64,000 nt of DNA from Fomes fomentarius (Eukaryota > Basidiomycota > Agaricomycetes > Polyporales > Polyporaceae), in the NCBI GenBank assembly GCA_022606135.1, contig JABYQN010000002.1, positions 3,038,001 through 3,102,000 of the forward strand, read 5' to 3'. Position 1 is the first letter of the stretch, and each line of letters begins with the position of its first letter. Of the stretch, positions 1 to 10,608 are shown piece by piece. Position numbers and translations under genes: made by a program. The notes beneath the pieces were generated by a model, which was not told the DNA's origin, did no database searches, and was given only the letters and a program-made list of their open reading frames with translations.

Positions 1-622
1 TGAAGAGCTGCTTGAGGCGGCTTGATTCGACAGGATAGATCCCACCCTGTTCGTAGCCTGTAAGCTCCAACGACAAGCTTGTTAGAAACGGCAGTTCTAA
101 TACTGGTTGCAGCTTTTCGGCAGTGTAGAAGCGACCTCGGAGTTCGATGCACGAGGTGGTTCGTATTGCTGGCGAGGCTATGATGGAGGGTACGATATGT
201 CCGCGGATCCATGTCCATTGGAATTCGCGTAAGCAATGGGTGGGAAGGTATTGGATCCAATCGCAAAGATCTGGAGTGGGAGAATGGGTCCATAGAGTGA
301 TGAGCGAGAGCCGACGTACAAATCTGCGCAAGTGAGGGCAGGTGCGCATAGTGCGAGCAAGGAGTATATCCCTCGGGCGGTTATCCAGCGGAAAAAAGAA
401 GAGCTCCCGGTAGAGTGCAGCCTGGGCTGGGTAGCACCATGCTCGGCTAACCATTGCAGCACTGGTTAGGGTAACATTCAAGGGGCCTTGCTCGAAGACG
501 TGTTCAAGCACATCTTGATTCAGCTTTGGTGAATGAGGCTCTTGTCCTCCGGCGATGGCTGGCTGGACATGCTTGAGCGGCTTATATTCAGCTGGGATAC
601 CGGTCTCCGCCCTTACCTGCAT
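1..622 (-). CDS. F-box protein, 3' end beyond the window
   Basis: The reverse strand is open from an ATG at 622 to the window edge, giving the first 207 residues of a longer protein. Residues about 28-60 look like an agaricomycete F-box: LNQDVLEHVF, then a stretch ending in AAMVSRAWCYPAQAALYREL, the usual pattern of helix, Ser-Arg-x-Trp and Leu-Tyr. The rest, with PHLRRFVRRLSL and LPFLTSLSLELTGY, resembles the leucine-rich tail of these proteins. Family members are usually substrate receptors of SCF ubiquitin ligases, and the Agaricomycetes have very many of them. The substrate cannot be told. No intron is needed in the visible part, although a donor-like GTAAGG directly after the second codon leaves the start slightly uncertain. 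Confidence 0.7.
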   Translation of the reverse strand, partial: MQVRAETGIPAEYKPLKHVQPAIAGGQEPHSPKLNQDVLEHVFEQGPLNVTLTSAAMVSRAWCYPAQAALYRELFFFPLDNRPRDILLARTMRTCPHLRRFVRRLSLITLWTHSPTPDLCDWIQYLPTHCLREFQWTWIRGHIVPSIIASPAIRTTSCIELRGRFYTAEKLQPVLELPFLTSLSLELTGYEQGGIYPVESSRLKQLF

Positions 623-989
623 ACGTTCGACTGCAATGGTTCAAGGAGGGTGGTGAAGAGGACCTAACTCCGAGTCTGTATGCGAATTCGAGGTGAGATC
701 ATAGTACTAATAAAGAGGGAGTAAGTCGCTTACAAAAATACGGGGAGTTCTCGCACGTAGAAAACATTTCCGAGCGAATGTGGCCTTTATATGAGAGAGC
801 TGTATGAAAATAAAGAGTACCCTCGAGCGAGACGGTGGGGGTACCGCTCAGGTTGCATCGCGCAGTCAAGCGCCCGAGCCTTAAGTCACGTGCCGGGACG
901 CGACGCGTCCGATGCCCGCCGCAGCCACTTCAACCTTGGCCATCCTCGCTCTGTTTTGCACGCTCGCCTGTGGTGGAACGAGCATCAAC

Positions 990-3014
990 ATGACCACAAT
1001 TGCTACGCCGGTGCAAGCAGCTGGCTACCGCCGTCCGACATCCATACCTCCTGTGCACCGTCCGAATGTCACCGATGACTATGAACGTGAGTGCCCAAGC
1101 CAGTCATGCAGTTATATCTCTAAAGAGCGTCGCGCCGTGCAGGATGGTACACAGAAGCAACGTCAAGTAACCGGATGCTCCTCTCGCTACGCTCTGGCAT
1201 TGACTCAGAGATCGCATGGGCTCTCGACCGACTTTGCCGCCTCTGCCAAAACGAGCAGTTCATGCTCATAGCTATCCCCGGACTCACAGACGCGCTCTTC
1301 GAGTGGCCGCAGTGGTATATCAAAGAGGGATACCGGGATTACGATGAGTCCGTCAACTTTTTTGCTCCGCCCAAGGACAAGGAGCGGTGGCGAAGGCATG
1401 CTATTGAGTCGTTGTTCATCCTCCGGAATGCGGCCATGCACGAAGCGAACGCACGTGAGCTCTCCCTCTATTCCAAGATACCGGACTTGGTTCTGCGCAC
1501 CCTTCATGACCTCCCACGAACCTCAGACGCAAATGTCGAGTTTCTTCTCTACGTCATGGAAATTCTACAGTCTGTTGCTGCTTCCGTCGTGCTCCCTTCT
1601 CGCGATGCACCACCTAGGTCGAGCCCTATCGATCCGTTGCAACAGATTGCCGGTCTCTCGTCCAATCGGTCTCACATCATCACCGCCCTGGCTACTCTCA
1701 CCATCCTCTACTCGAACCCTGCCAACACGTACCAGTTGACAGCTCAGTCACCTGCTCTGGAGACGTCGATGAATGTTCTCCCTCTTATTCTAGACAAGGA
1801 ACTCATAGATGCCGCCCTCAACTATCTCTACGTATATCTCTCGCACCCACCAATGACGAAGACTTTCCTGCTCCATCCCAGGATGCCGGGCACATTGAGG
1901 CTATTAGTGTCTCTCATCTTGGCAGACCAGATGGAGGAGAATGTCTCGTTTGAGATCGGAATGCCGGTGCACACCGCGCCTCCCCAGACACATACTATCA
2001 CCAATCATGAGCTCACGAAAGAAGAGCTGGACAAGCTGCTTCCTATACCTGAACCCCAGCGATGTTATGAATGGTAAGTACTGCTTGCCAAAGGCATCCT
2101 CATCGCCCTGCTCACCTGATCACAGGATGAAGGTCATGTTTGTTGCCAACCCAGAGGGCGAACTGACACAGGTAGATTTCTGGAACATGTACAAGGACGT
2201 GTTCCTCCCGTATCAGAGTAGCCACCCGCTACTGGTTGCCTCGGATGTTATCAAGAACGTCAACGCTGTTTTCCCGCAGGCCCAGGCTATGGTTCTTCCA
2301 GGTCCCCCACCGCGTTTCATCGTCAGAGGTGTAGATCGTCGTAAGGACGCGTCGGCCAATGCGCAATTCAAGTGCTGCTGGGACAGCTCGCAATGCCAAA
2401 CTGAGCCATTCGAGTCTACACTCGCTCTTTACGAGCACCTCTTGGGAGAACACATCACGCCCGCGGAGGGGTCACTGATCTCCTGCCGCTGGGCGACATG
2501 TGCTCAAAAGGAGATTACGAAGGCGCAGATGCGCGGGCATGTCTTCACTCATCTGCCTGACATGCAGCCACCGCCGAGACACCCGTCGCAACCTGACACC
2601 GTCACGCTTCCTTCAGTGAACTACCCGCATCCTGTCCCCGATCCCACTACACGGCCACCGCCTCCGGCACGATATTCGCGAGTGACGTACATGCGCCCGC
2701 ATGTTGACCCGCCTCCGAGCTCGCTCACGGCTCTACTTTGCCTGCGGGTATTGTTTCGTGCTGCGTTCGCATCGTCGGATGCTGCACCGAGGATCGACGA
2801 GAACCACTTCGGATTCCCTGGGGTCGTAGAGGACATGGAGGATGGCGAGGAGGAACAGATCGGCAGCAGCGAAGATGAAAAGGAGGGCGAGCGGAGAGGA
2901 AGGAAAGCTTTCATGGGCGTTCGGTACCTCATGGAGGACGTCCGGTTGAGGCACGAGACGTTCCAGGGCTGGGTAGCGGAGATGATAGATGCAGGCCTTA
3001 CTGGTACTACCTGA
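990..3014 (+). CDS. RSC9: RSC9/ARID2-like chromatin remodelling subunit
   Basis: Three exons (990-1086, 1143-2073, 2126-3014) encode 638 residues. The first two join to give the block DGWYTEATSSNRMLLSLRSG-like (here DYER-WYTEATSSNRMLLSL), which I associate with fungal Rsc9. A helical armadillo-like body follows. Residues about 343-405 (VANPEGELTQVDFWNMY and on) resemble the RFX-type winged helix of the Rsc9/ARID2 family, and residues about 424-480 hold two C2H2-like fingers (CCWDSSQC...HLLGEH, then CRWATC...HVFTH). An acidic segment lies near the C terminus. No ARID domain is visible. Rsc9 is a subunit of the RSC (PBAF-type) nucleosome remodelling complex in the nucleus. An in-frame ATG at 912 would add 26 hydrophobic residues. 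I prefer 990 because a nuclear protein should not carry such a leader. Confidence 0.8.
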
Positions 3015-3270
3015 GAGCCATGCCTTAGCTTACTTGATTGCACAAGTCAATTTTGTGGCCTGTTTCGTGACGAGGAACGAGTACTTAAATATTCGGAGCC
3101 CTGCTTGCAGCATCGCCACCACGACACGAATGAGATGCAAATATTATGTATTGTGATATAGATGATGATTTCCAGAGTCTTCAGCGTCACCGTGCATTTT
3201 GTTCTTCCCGCCGTTTCCAACTCGCCTGCTTGCTTGCTTATGAGTATATCATCAGCTTCGACCGCATAAA

Positions 3271-5817
3271 ATGAACCGCCGGGAACCTGTACAGTTCGCG
3301 TCACGATTCGCGACAACGTACACCCGTCTCCTGCAGGCAAGCCGTGTTCCTGATTTAGTGACCGTGTATATTCAACCAAAGGATATTGTCTAGGCAGTGC
3401 CACCAGAGCAGCTTGTAGGTCCTAATCAAGATGTGCAGGGATTTTGGTCTGGTCTTCTGGATTTCGATGTGGAGAGGGAGTTTTTGCATGGGAAGTTGAA
3501 CGAGCTGCGGAAGGACGATTGCTTAGGGATGCTCAAGGTGCGTCGCGTTCCTGTTCACGCTGTGTACATACACTGCTCAAGCCTTGTGCTACGCCGCACC
3601 AGTAGCCTGTGCTGAACGATGCTGTGCGCGCATGTCTGCAAGCACTCCGCTCAGAGAACGTAGGCGAAGCCAAGAAGGCGCATGCGGCGGCGACGTTGGG
3701 AGCTTTCAGCCGTGGCCTCCTCAGCAAGAACTTTGCGGGCTGGGAGGTGATGGAAGTCTTTGCTGGCGGCGTCAGCGGGAGTGACGCGTTCTTCGAGGTG
3801 AGAGCACTCGAGGACCATTGTCTTAGTTGATATCTAACGGGTATAGGATCTCACCACTGCCATTGACAACGTCCTTAGCGATAGGTCAACTTCGGGTATG
3901 TGCATGCTTTAAACATCACCTAGAATATACCACAAACGAACTACCGTCCGCACCAGCAAGTCTACGTCACGAAGTCTTGCAATTGGCCGTCATATTTGTG
4001 TGCGGGCTCAGCCAGTTGAGCCCTGGCGCATACTTCCTTCGGCATGACTTGTTCCCATGCATCGTCGCGGTGAGGCCGAATGTCACCTCTTTGCACAAAT
4101 CGTTGTGTATTGATCGGCATCATCAGACAGTCACGTCTCCAGACACGGAGCAATTCACCTTCGAAGCGGTCTTGCTCCTTGCGCTTCTTGCTAACTTCCA
4201 CAAGTCGGACGCTGCAACAATGAACCCATATCTCCGTCGCATACGGGAGTGTGAAGATGAAGACTTCATGCGGATGACTTGTTGGGCTGCGAACTTTGCT
4301 GCCTCTGCTGTTGTCAAGTCAGTAGCATTCATCTGTCGGGGAGTACATGCAATGACGGAGTAACAGATCATACCAGAGTATCTTGGACGACTCTCCGCCG
4401 ACTCTGACGACGAGTCTCGGGTCTTTCTTGTCGTCATTGCGACCGGACCGCGCACTTGCCTCAAAGCCGGTTGACCCACCTCGGAAGCTCTTCAAGAACC
4501 AGTAGGCCAATCTCGGTTGCGTCTACTGCCTGCGCTGATATGTGACACAGACCAATAGAAGCATGCGTGATCATGCTGCCTCTTTATGAGTTCTTGCAGG
4601 GAAGCCCTACATTTCGTCGGATATTTGCTAGCACACTCGCCGCTGCTGAGGAAGACAAGAAGACTGCGACCAGGATCACCCCGCTACCGCTCACACTTCT
4701 TTCTTTATCGTCGTATCTATTATCGCATGCGTCCTCTTCCTCATCGCCTCGAGCTATCGCCTATGCGAATCTAGCGTTGAATACCTTGCTGGTGATGTCG
4801 GAGAATGACGAGATCATGGCTGCTCTGCAGGAGGAGAGCAAGGAAGACATCAGATTGTGTCGTCAGGTATTTACCATGTTGATTACGGTCAAATTTGCAC
4901 CTAGTAATATACCTCCCTCCCATAGAGACAACCTCCGCTACCCCTAGTCCAACCGCCCCGACCGCCGATAGGTGTGATGTTGGATTGTTGCATTTCATGG
5001 CTCCGACACAACCTGCACAAGAAACTCGAAACGGCTTGCTACCTGTGGGTGCTGCGAAGGGACGTTCTCCTCAGTCTCACTGATTTCACCGCAGGATATG
5101 CATCAGAACGTGTTTTAGGACAACGTGGTACCTACAAAGAGGACATGTTCGTCTAAGTAGGTTCAAATAGTTGGTCGGCATTGGCGGTTCATCGTTGCTG
5201 ACAGAATCGACGCAGAGTACCACTGGCAAGAGCTTTGGCGAGCATTGATCCTACTCCTACACTTCTTAAATAGCAAGCTGGACAGCTTGCTGACGACGGG
5301 AGGCGTGGAGCAATTGGTTCAAGGGGTGCGGCGCGTTACTCCAACAATGACCCACGTCGGTGTACTGAGATATATGTGGATGCCGGAAGACATTACTCCT
5401 CTTCGACTTCGTGTTATGTCGCAACGACAAACTGCTCCCACATTCCCAAGCAGTACACGAACTTGTGGTACGTATGACTAGCAACCCATATACTGCGTGT
5501 GCTCATCTACAACTGCCTATCAGTACGAAATCGTCAGGTCAGCGGACGTATTCCGCAAGCAACAAGCGCTTCTAGACAAGCTGGCGAATCCCCACTCTAA
5601 CACCACTAACACCCCACAAAAGCGCCTGTCCGGGTCTGAATCGCGCGCGCCACAAGCTCTTACGAACATCATAGCCGTCGCCGACCATTATGAGACGAGA
5701 CTCCGCGAGGCAGGTGTCCGTTCAGCAAATCAAGGGCTGCGCGTAATCGCAAGTGAGATCGACAAAGACGGTCTCAACTATGGCACGGACCTGCATGGGG
5801 CGGATAACCCTCCGTGA
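3271..5817 (+). CDS. ARMH3 (DUF1741) armadillo-like Golgi protein
   Basis: Twelve exons (3271-3336, 3394-3537, 3606-3797, 3847-3895, 3957-4317, 4367-4501, 4551-4866, 4926-5044, 5095-5156, 5216-5325, 5390-5467, 5524-5817) sum to 641 codons, all phases fitting. Blocks typical of the ARMH3/C10orf76 family are visible: FWSGLLDFDVEREFL near the N terminus, LRHEVLQLAVIFVCGLSQLS in the middle, and YHWQELWRALILLLHFL plus VYEIVRSADVF in the C-terminal domain. In animals ARMH3 works with GBF1 and PI4KB at the Golgi; the fungal role is inferred. The ATG at 3271 is preceded by an in-frame stop. The first intron (3337-3393) begins GCAAGC and so is a GC-AG intron. The length is close to the roughly 690 residues of the human protein. 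Confidence 0.82.
3337..3393 (+). other. GC-AG intron in the ARMH3-like gene
   Basis: Exon 1 ends CTGCAG and the intron starts GCAAGC. It ends in TCTAG before GCA GTG CCA. The frame is kept (phase 0) and the joined protein reads TRLLQAVPPEQ, continuing smoothly. No GT donor nearby keeps the frame: reading on past 3336 reaches a TAG at the acceptor itself. Confidence 0.65.
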
Positions 5818-6765
5818 GTGCCTCCGCGCTAGGGATAGTCTTCCGGATGATGCTTACGCCGCCGACGATCCTTCTGCTTCTAGGAAGCATGCGGAGGATG
5901 TAGTGGGGTTTATACGGTTCGCGTACGCCGATGGAATGGCTCTCATGCCATAGCAGGCAGCCATGAGTATGATGACTGTTACATCGATGCCAGCAGTCTC
6001 GAGTTGAGCCGGCCACATTTGTTACTATATGTAATACTTCAGACTCCAGGTGCACTTATCTTTGGCGTTCAAATGCTATCAAATGAATGATATCTCTTCT
6101 CACTGCTCGCCAGGACAACCGCTGCGACGCGTCTTAGCAGAAGCTGAGATAAGGCAATTTCTGCCATAAAATAGACTATGTGCGTCTCCGTTCGATGGAT
6201 GGTTTGCCCTGCCCAGGGCGAAATGGGGAGAATGGCGGATCACATACCACGGGCGGGGCCGTGTCCATTTTAGGCAAGCAAAGGGCGGGATCGAGGTCTC
6301 GGAACGGAGACCCGACGGAGCCGAGCCAAGAAGAAAAACTTTTTCACCATGTGGAACTCCCCGTGCGTGACTTTCTCCTCACTTGATCCGTTTAACTTTT
6401 AGGAGAACATTGCAGCAAGAAAACCTCATTTGTTGAGCGGAGTATCATGGGTCACCGCTTGCCTTCTGGATTACTTTTATCCAATGTTTTGCGCTCAAGT
6501 GGTGAGGGAGAATGAGGCCTCGAAAGGGAAGAATGGGAGGCGGGAGGAGAGACGCTGGCGGAGCGCCCGAGAGCGGGGAAGCGAGTATGTAAAAAGTGAG
6601 GAGAATGAGTTGGACGATAAGACTCGCGTTTACTCGGTGAATGGCTCGGTGAACACGCCCTCGTCAAAATGGCCCGTCCCCCAGTCCAGCGTAGCGCAGT
6701 GCCCCTCTCCATCATCTCTTTCCACCCATCTTTCCACCGGGTCGCCTGGTGCCCTTTACCCGCCC
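5818..6765 (+). other. Gene-free stretch upstream of GCV2
   Basis: This is the 3' flank of the ARMH3-like gene and the promoter and leader of GCV2. The open frames here are short and of low complexity. The frame of GCV2 stays open upstream of its start but shows no conserved sequence. I see no gene. Confidence 0.6.
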
Positions 6766-9700
6766 ATGGCGGTCCCCCGCAACCTCTCTGTCCTCCTCGC
6801 GAGGCATGTCACTCACCATGCTCGCCCCATGAAGTCGAGGGTCCCGTCGCGCTGCCTTGCGACTGCGAGGACACCCTCGTCTCTGTTTGGGCCACTAGAC
6901 ACTTTCCAGGACCGTCACATTGGCCCTGATGACAAGGAGGTCGCGCATATGCTCGAGAAGCTTGGCTATGACTCCATGGACGCGTTCGTCGCGGACGCTG
7001 TGCCCGAGAAGATCAGGTCGGCGGCCAACGCTGTGAGCAATGAAACCATCCTTGCGCTTAGCGAGTCGGAGCTCTTCCGAAGGGCGAAGGAGCTGGGCAA
7101 GGCGAACAAGCCGTTCAAGAGTTACATCGGTATGGGCTACCACAACGCGGTTGTACCCCCTGTCATCTTGCGGAATGTATGGTGCTCCAATTTGCGACTA
7201 GATGCTGCAGCTGAGCGAAGGTTGTGATGATTAGGTCATGGAAAGTCCCGCGTGGTACACACCCTACACGCCCTACCAACCCGAGATTGCGCAAGGTATG
7301 TGTTCGATGTGGTCGTATCATGCAGACACGTTCTCAACGCGTCGGGGGTTGGCGCAGGTCGTCTGGAGTCGCTGGTAAATTTCCAGACGATGGTGATGTC
7401 ATTGACGGCAATGGACATCGCCAACGCGTCTCTTTTGGACGAGGCTACGGCCGCGGCGGAAGGCATGGTCATGTCGTTCACGGGATCAAACGGCAAGAAG
7501 CGCACCTTTTTCGCGGATGGTGGCGTCGCGCCCCAGACGATCGCTGTCCTCAAGACCCGCGCAAAGGGTTTCGGTATCAACCTCGTTGTCGGCGACGCAT
7601 CGAATGCTCTGAGCGATGAGGCACTCCGCAAGGATCTCTGTGGTGTTCTCGTTCAGTACCCGGATGTCAACGGAGCCGTCAAGGATTTCGCCGGTCTGGC
7701 GGATTCCGTTCACGCGGCTGGCGCTCTGCTTGTGTGCGCTACGGACCTCCTCGCACTTACGATGTTGAAGCCGCCTGGTGAATGGGGTGCTGACATCGTT
7801 CTCGGTAACTCTGCCCGGTTTGGTGTCCCCGCCGGGTACGGCGGCCCTCACGCGGCGTTCTTTGCTTGTACGGATAAGCTCAAGCGTAAGATGCCCGGTC
7901 GTCTCATCGGTCGTAGTCGTGACGTACAGGGCAAGCCTGCATACCGGCTGGCGTTGCAAAGTGAGTGGCTGACTTTGAATGTTGTTCCAACTTCGCTCAC
8001 ATAGAAAACAGCTCGTGAGCAGCATATCCGCCGCGAGAAGGCTACCAGCAATATTTGTACGAGTCAGGCGCTTCTCGCGAATATGGCGGCAATGTATGCG
8101 GTGTATCACGGCCCTGTTAACCTGCAGCGCATCGCGCAGAAGGTCCACGGTCTTACACAGATTATCAAATATGCGCTTGAAGGTTTCGGATACAGGGCTG
8201 TCCATTCGAACTTCTTCGACACTCTGACTCTCGACGTAACTGGTGCCGCGAAGGATGCTGAAGCTGTTCACAGCGCTGCAGTGGTCTCCGGCATCAATCT
8301 TCGCAGGATCGACGGCAAGCACGTTGGCATAACCCTGGACGAGAGCGTTGGCGCGGAAGACGTTGTGGCCCTGATCAATGTCTTCGCATCAGCAGCATCG
8401 AAGCCTTCCCTCTCCGCTAGTGATTTGACACCGCCCGAGTCTCTGGCCATCCCCGATTCCTTGCATCGCACATCTAAGTTTCTTCCGCATCCGGTATTCA
8501 ACACCCACCACTCTGAGACCGAGATGCTTCGCTACATCTATCATCTCCAGTCGAAGGACCTGGGACTCGTTCACGCGATGATCCCTCTCGGTAGCTGCAC
8601 GATGAAGTTGAACAGCACGAGTAGTATGATCCCGATCACATGGCCCGAATTCGCGTCCGTGCATCCATTTGCACCCAAACACCAAGTAAAGGGCTATCTA
8701 GAGCTAATCAAGGTCAGTGAGTCGCGTTGCTTCATGATGTGCAAAGGCTCATCACTGTCATAGGAACTTGAGGAGGATCTCTGCAAAATTACCGGTTTAG
8801 CCGCGTGCTCTCTCCAGCCCAACTCTGGTGCTGCTGGCGAATACACTGGGTTGTCGGTCATCAGGGCGTACCATGAGTCTCGTGGAGAAGGTCACCGCAA
8901 CATTTGTCTCATCCCTGTTAGCGCACACGGCACGAATCCCGCGGTAAGTGATCTGACCACGCTTGTGGGGTCGCCGCTCACATCTGCTGCAGTCGGCAGT
9001 CATGGCTGGCTTCAAAGTCGTCCCAATCAAGACCCATTCCGACGGTAATCTTGACTTGGAGGACTTGCGTGCTAAGGCTGAGCACCACAAAGATAACCTT
9101 GCTGCCTTCATGGTAAGCGATTCCTTGTTATTGACCTTCGCGGCGGAGCTAATCAAATTATCAGATCACGTACCCCTCGACCTTTGGTGTTTTCGAACAT
9201 GGTGTACAGGATGTGAGCAACGCCCTATCACGTCTGCCCTTCGGTGCTGATATCTCGTGTAATAGGCTTGCAAGATCATCCATGACAACGGTGGTCAGGT
9301 GTACTTGGATGGTGCCAACCTCAATGCCCAGGTCGGTTTGACTAATCCCGCTATATGTGGTGGAGATGTCTGCCACATGAACCTGCACAAGACTTTTGCC
9401 ATGTAAGCCGTCTTTCGATTGTCTGCGCTATCATAACTTATCACGTCGTTAAGTCCCCATGGTGGCGGTGGTCCTGGTGTTGGGTAAGTCTGAAATGGAG
9501 TACTACGTTACTGGTCGACTAACGTGTCATATACAGTCCTATATGTGTCGCGGAGCACCTCGCACCCTTCCTCCCATCCCACCCCCTGGTCGCCACTGGT
9601 GGCGAGAAGGCCATTCATGCGGTCGCAGCAGCCCCCTTCGGCAGCGCTTCTATTCTGCTGATTTCTTGGGCATACATCAGGATGCTAGGTGGCTCTGGCC

Positions 9701-10425
9701 TCTCCGATGCCTCCAAGCTTGCGCTACTGAACGCGAACTACATGGCGCACCGTCTTTCTGGCCACTACACGCTGCGCTACAAAAACGGCAAAGGCCGCGT
9801 CGCCCACGAGCTCTTGATTGACCTCGCAGAGTTTGACAAAGCCGCGGGCTTGAAGGTCAATGACTTTGCTAAGCGTCTACAGGATTACGGCTTCCACCCA
9901 CCTACCTGCTCATGGCCCATCTCCACTTGCATGCTGATCGAACCCACGGAGTCAGAAACCCTGGAGGAGATCGACAGGTGTGTGTGATGTTTCACCTGCA
10001 GTATGATGCCGAGTGATAATCACACTTGCGCAGGTTCTGTGACGCTATGATCAAGATTCGCCAGGAGGCAGAGGACATCATCAATGGCACGCAACCCAAA
10101 GACAACAATCTTCTGAAAAATGCTCCACACCCTCTCTCCGTCATCACCTTACCCGAAGAGGAATGGAATCGGTGAGTGTCTCAACCATGTCTTCATCATG
10201 CGGATGACTGACTGCTCTGCAGTCCCTACTCCCGTCGAGCCGCAGCATATCCCACGTCCTCTCTCTTGGAGAGGAAGTTTTGGCCAACTGTCTCTCGCAT
10301 CGACGATGCCTATGGCGATCTCAATCTAATTGTGAGGTTCCCTCTCCGTGAAACGACAACAGTCTGCTGACATCTGTCTATAGTGCGATTGTCCCTCTGT
10401 AGAGGAAACTGCGTCCGAACACTGA
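6766..10425 (+). CDS. GCV2: Glycine dehydrogenase (decarboxylating), P-protein
   Basis: Thirteen exons (6766-7176, 7235-7295, 7358-7960, 8012-8712, 8764-8943, 8993-9112, 9165-9212, 9266-9402, 9454-9483, 9537-9977, 10034-10171, 10223-10331, 10384-10425) sum to 1006 residues, the usual size for eukaryotic P-protein. It decarboxylates glycine with pyridoxal phosphate and passes the aminomethyl group to the lipoyl H-protein in the mitochondrial glycine cleavage system. The N terminus is Arg-rich without acids, a mitochondrial presequence. Hallmarks are [43 protein letters not shown] [15 protein letters not shown], and the cofactor site [16 protein letters not shown] with the Schiff-base Lys near residue 750. 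The ninth exon is only 30 nt. Nothing appears broken. Confidence 0.95.
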
Positions 10426-10608
10426 AAATAGAACACACTTCGGGACTCTCTTGGATACCTTACTTCATGGGCTTCCTACTCTACTAGACGGCCCAGCCCG
10501 CGCGTGCTGTTCAACCGCACGCACATTGTATTATAGTACTATGTAATATCATAAGTAGGAACATACATGGGCAATACATTGCATTCATCGGGTTGGCACA
10601 TGTCATAA

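Noticed and set aside
912..989. Upstream ATG of the RSC9-like gene giving a signal-peptide-like leader
   Set aside because: A secreted leader does not suit a nuclear chromatin protein; the inner ATG is preferred, though not proven.
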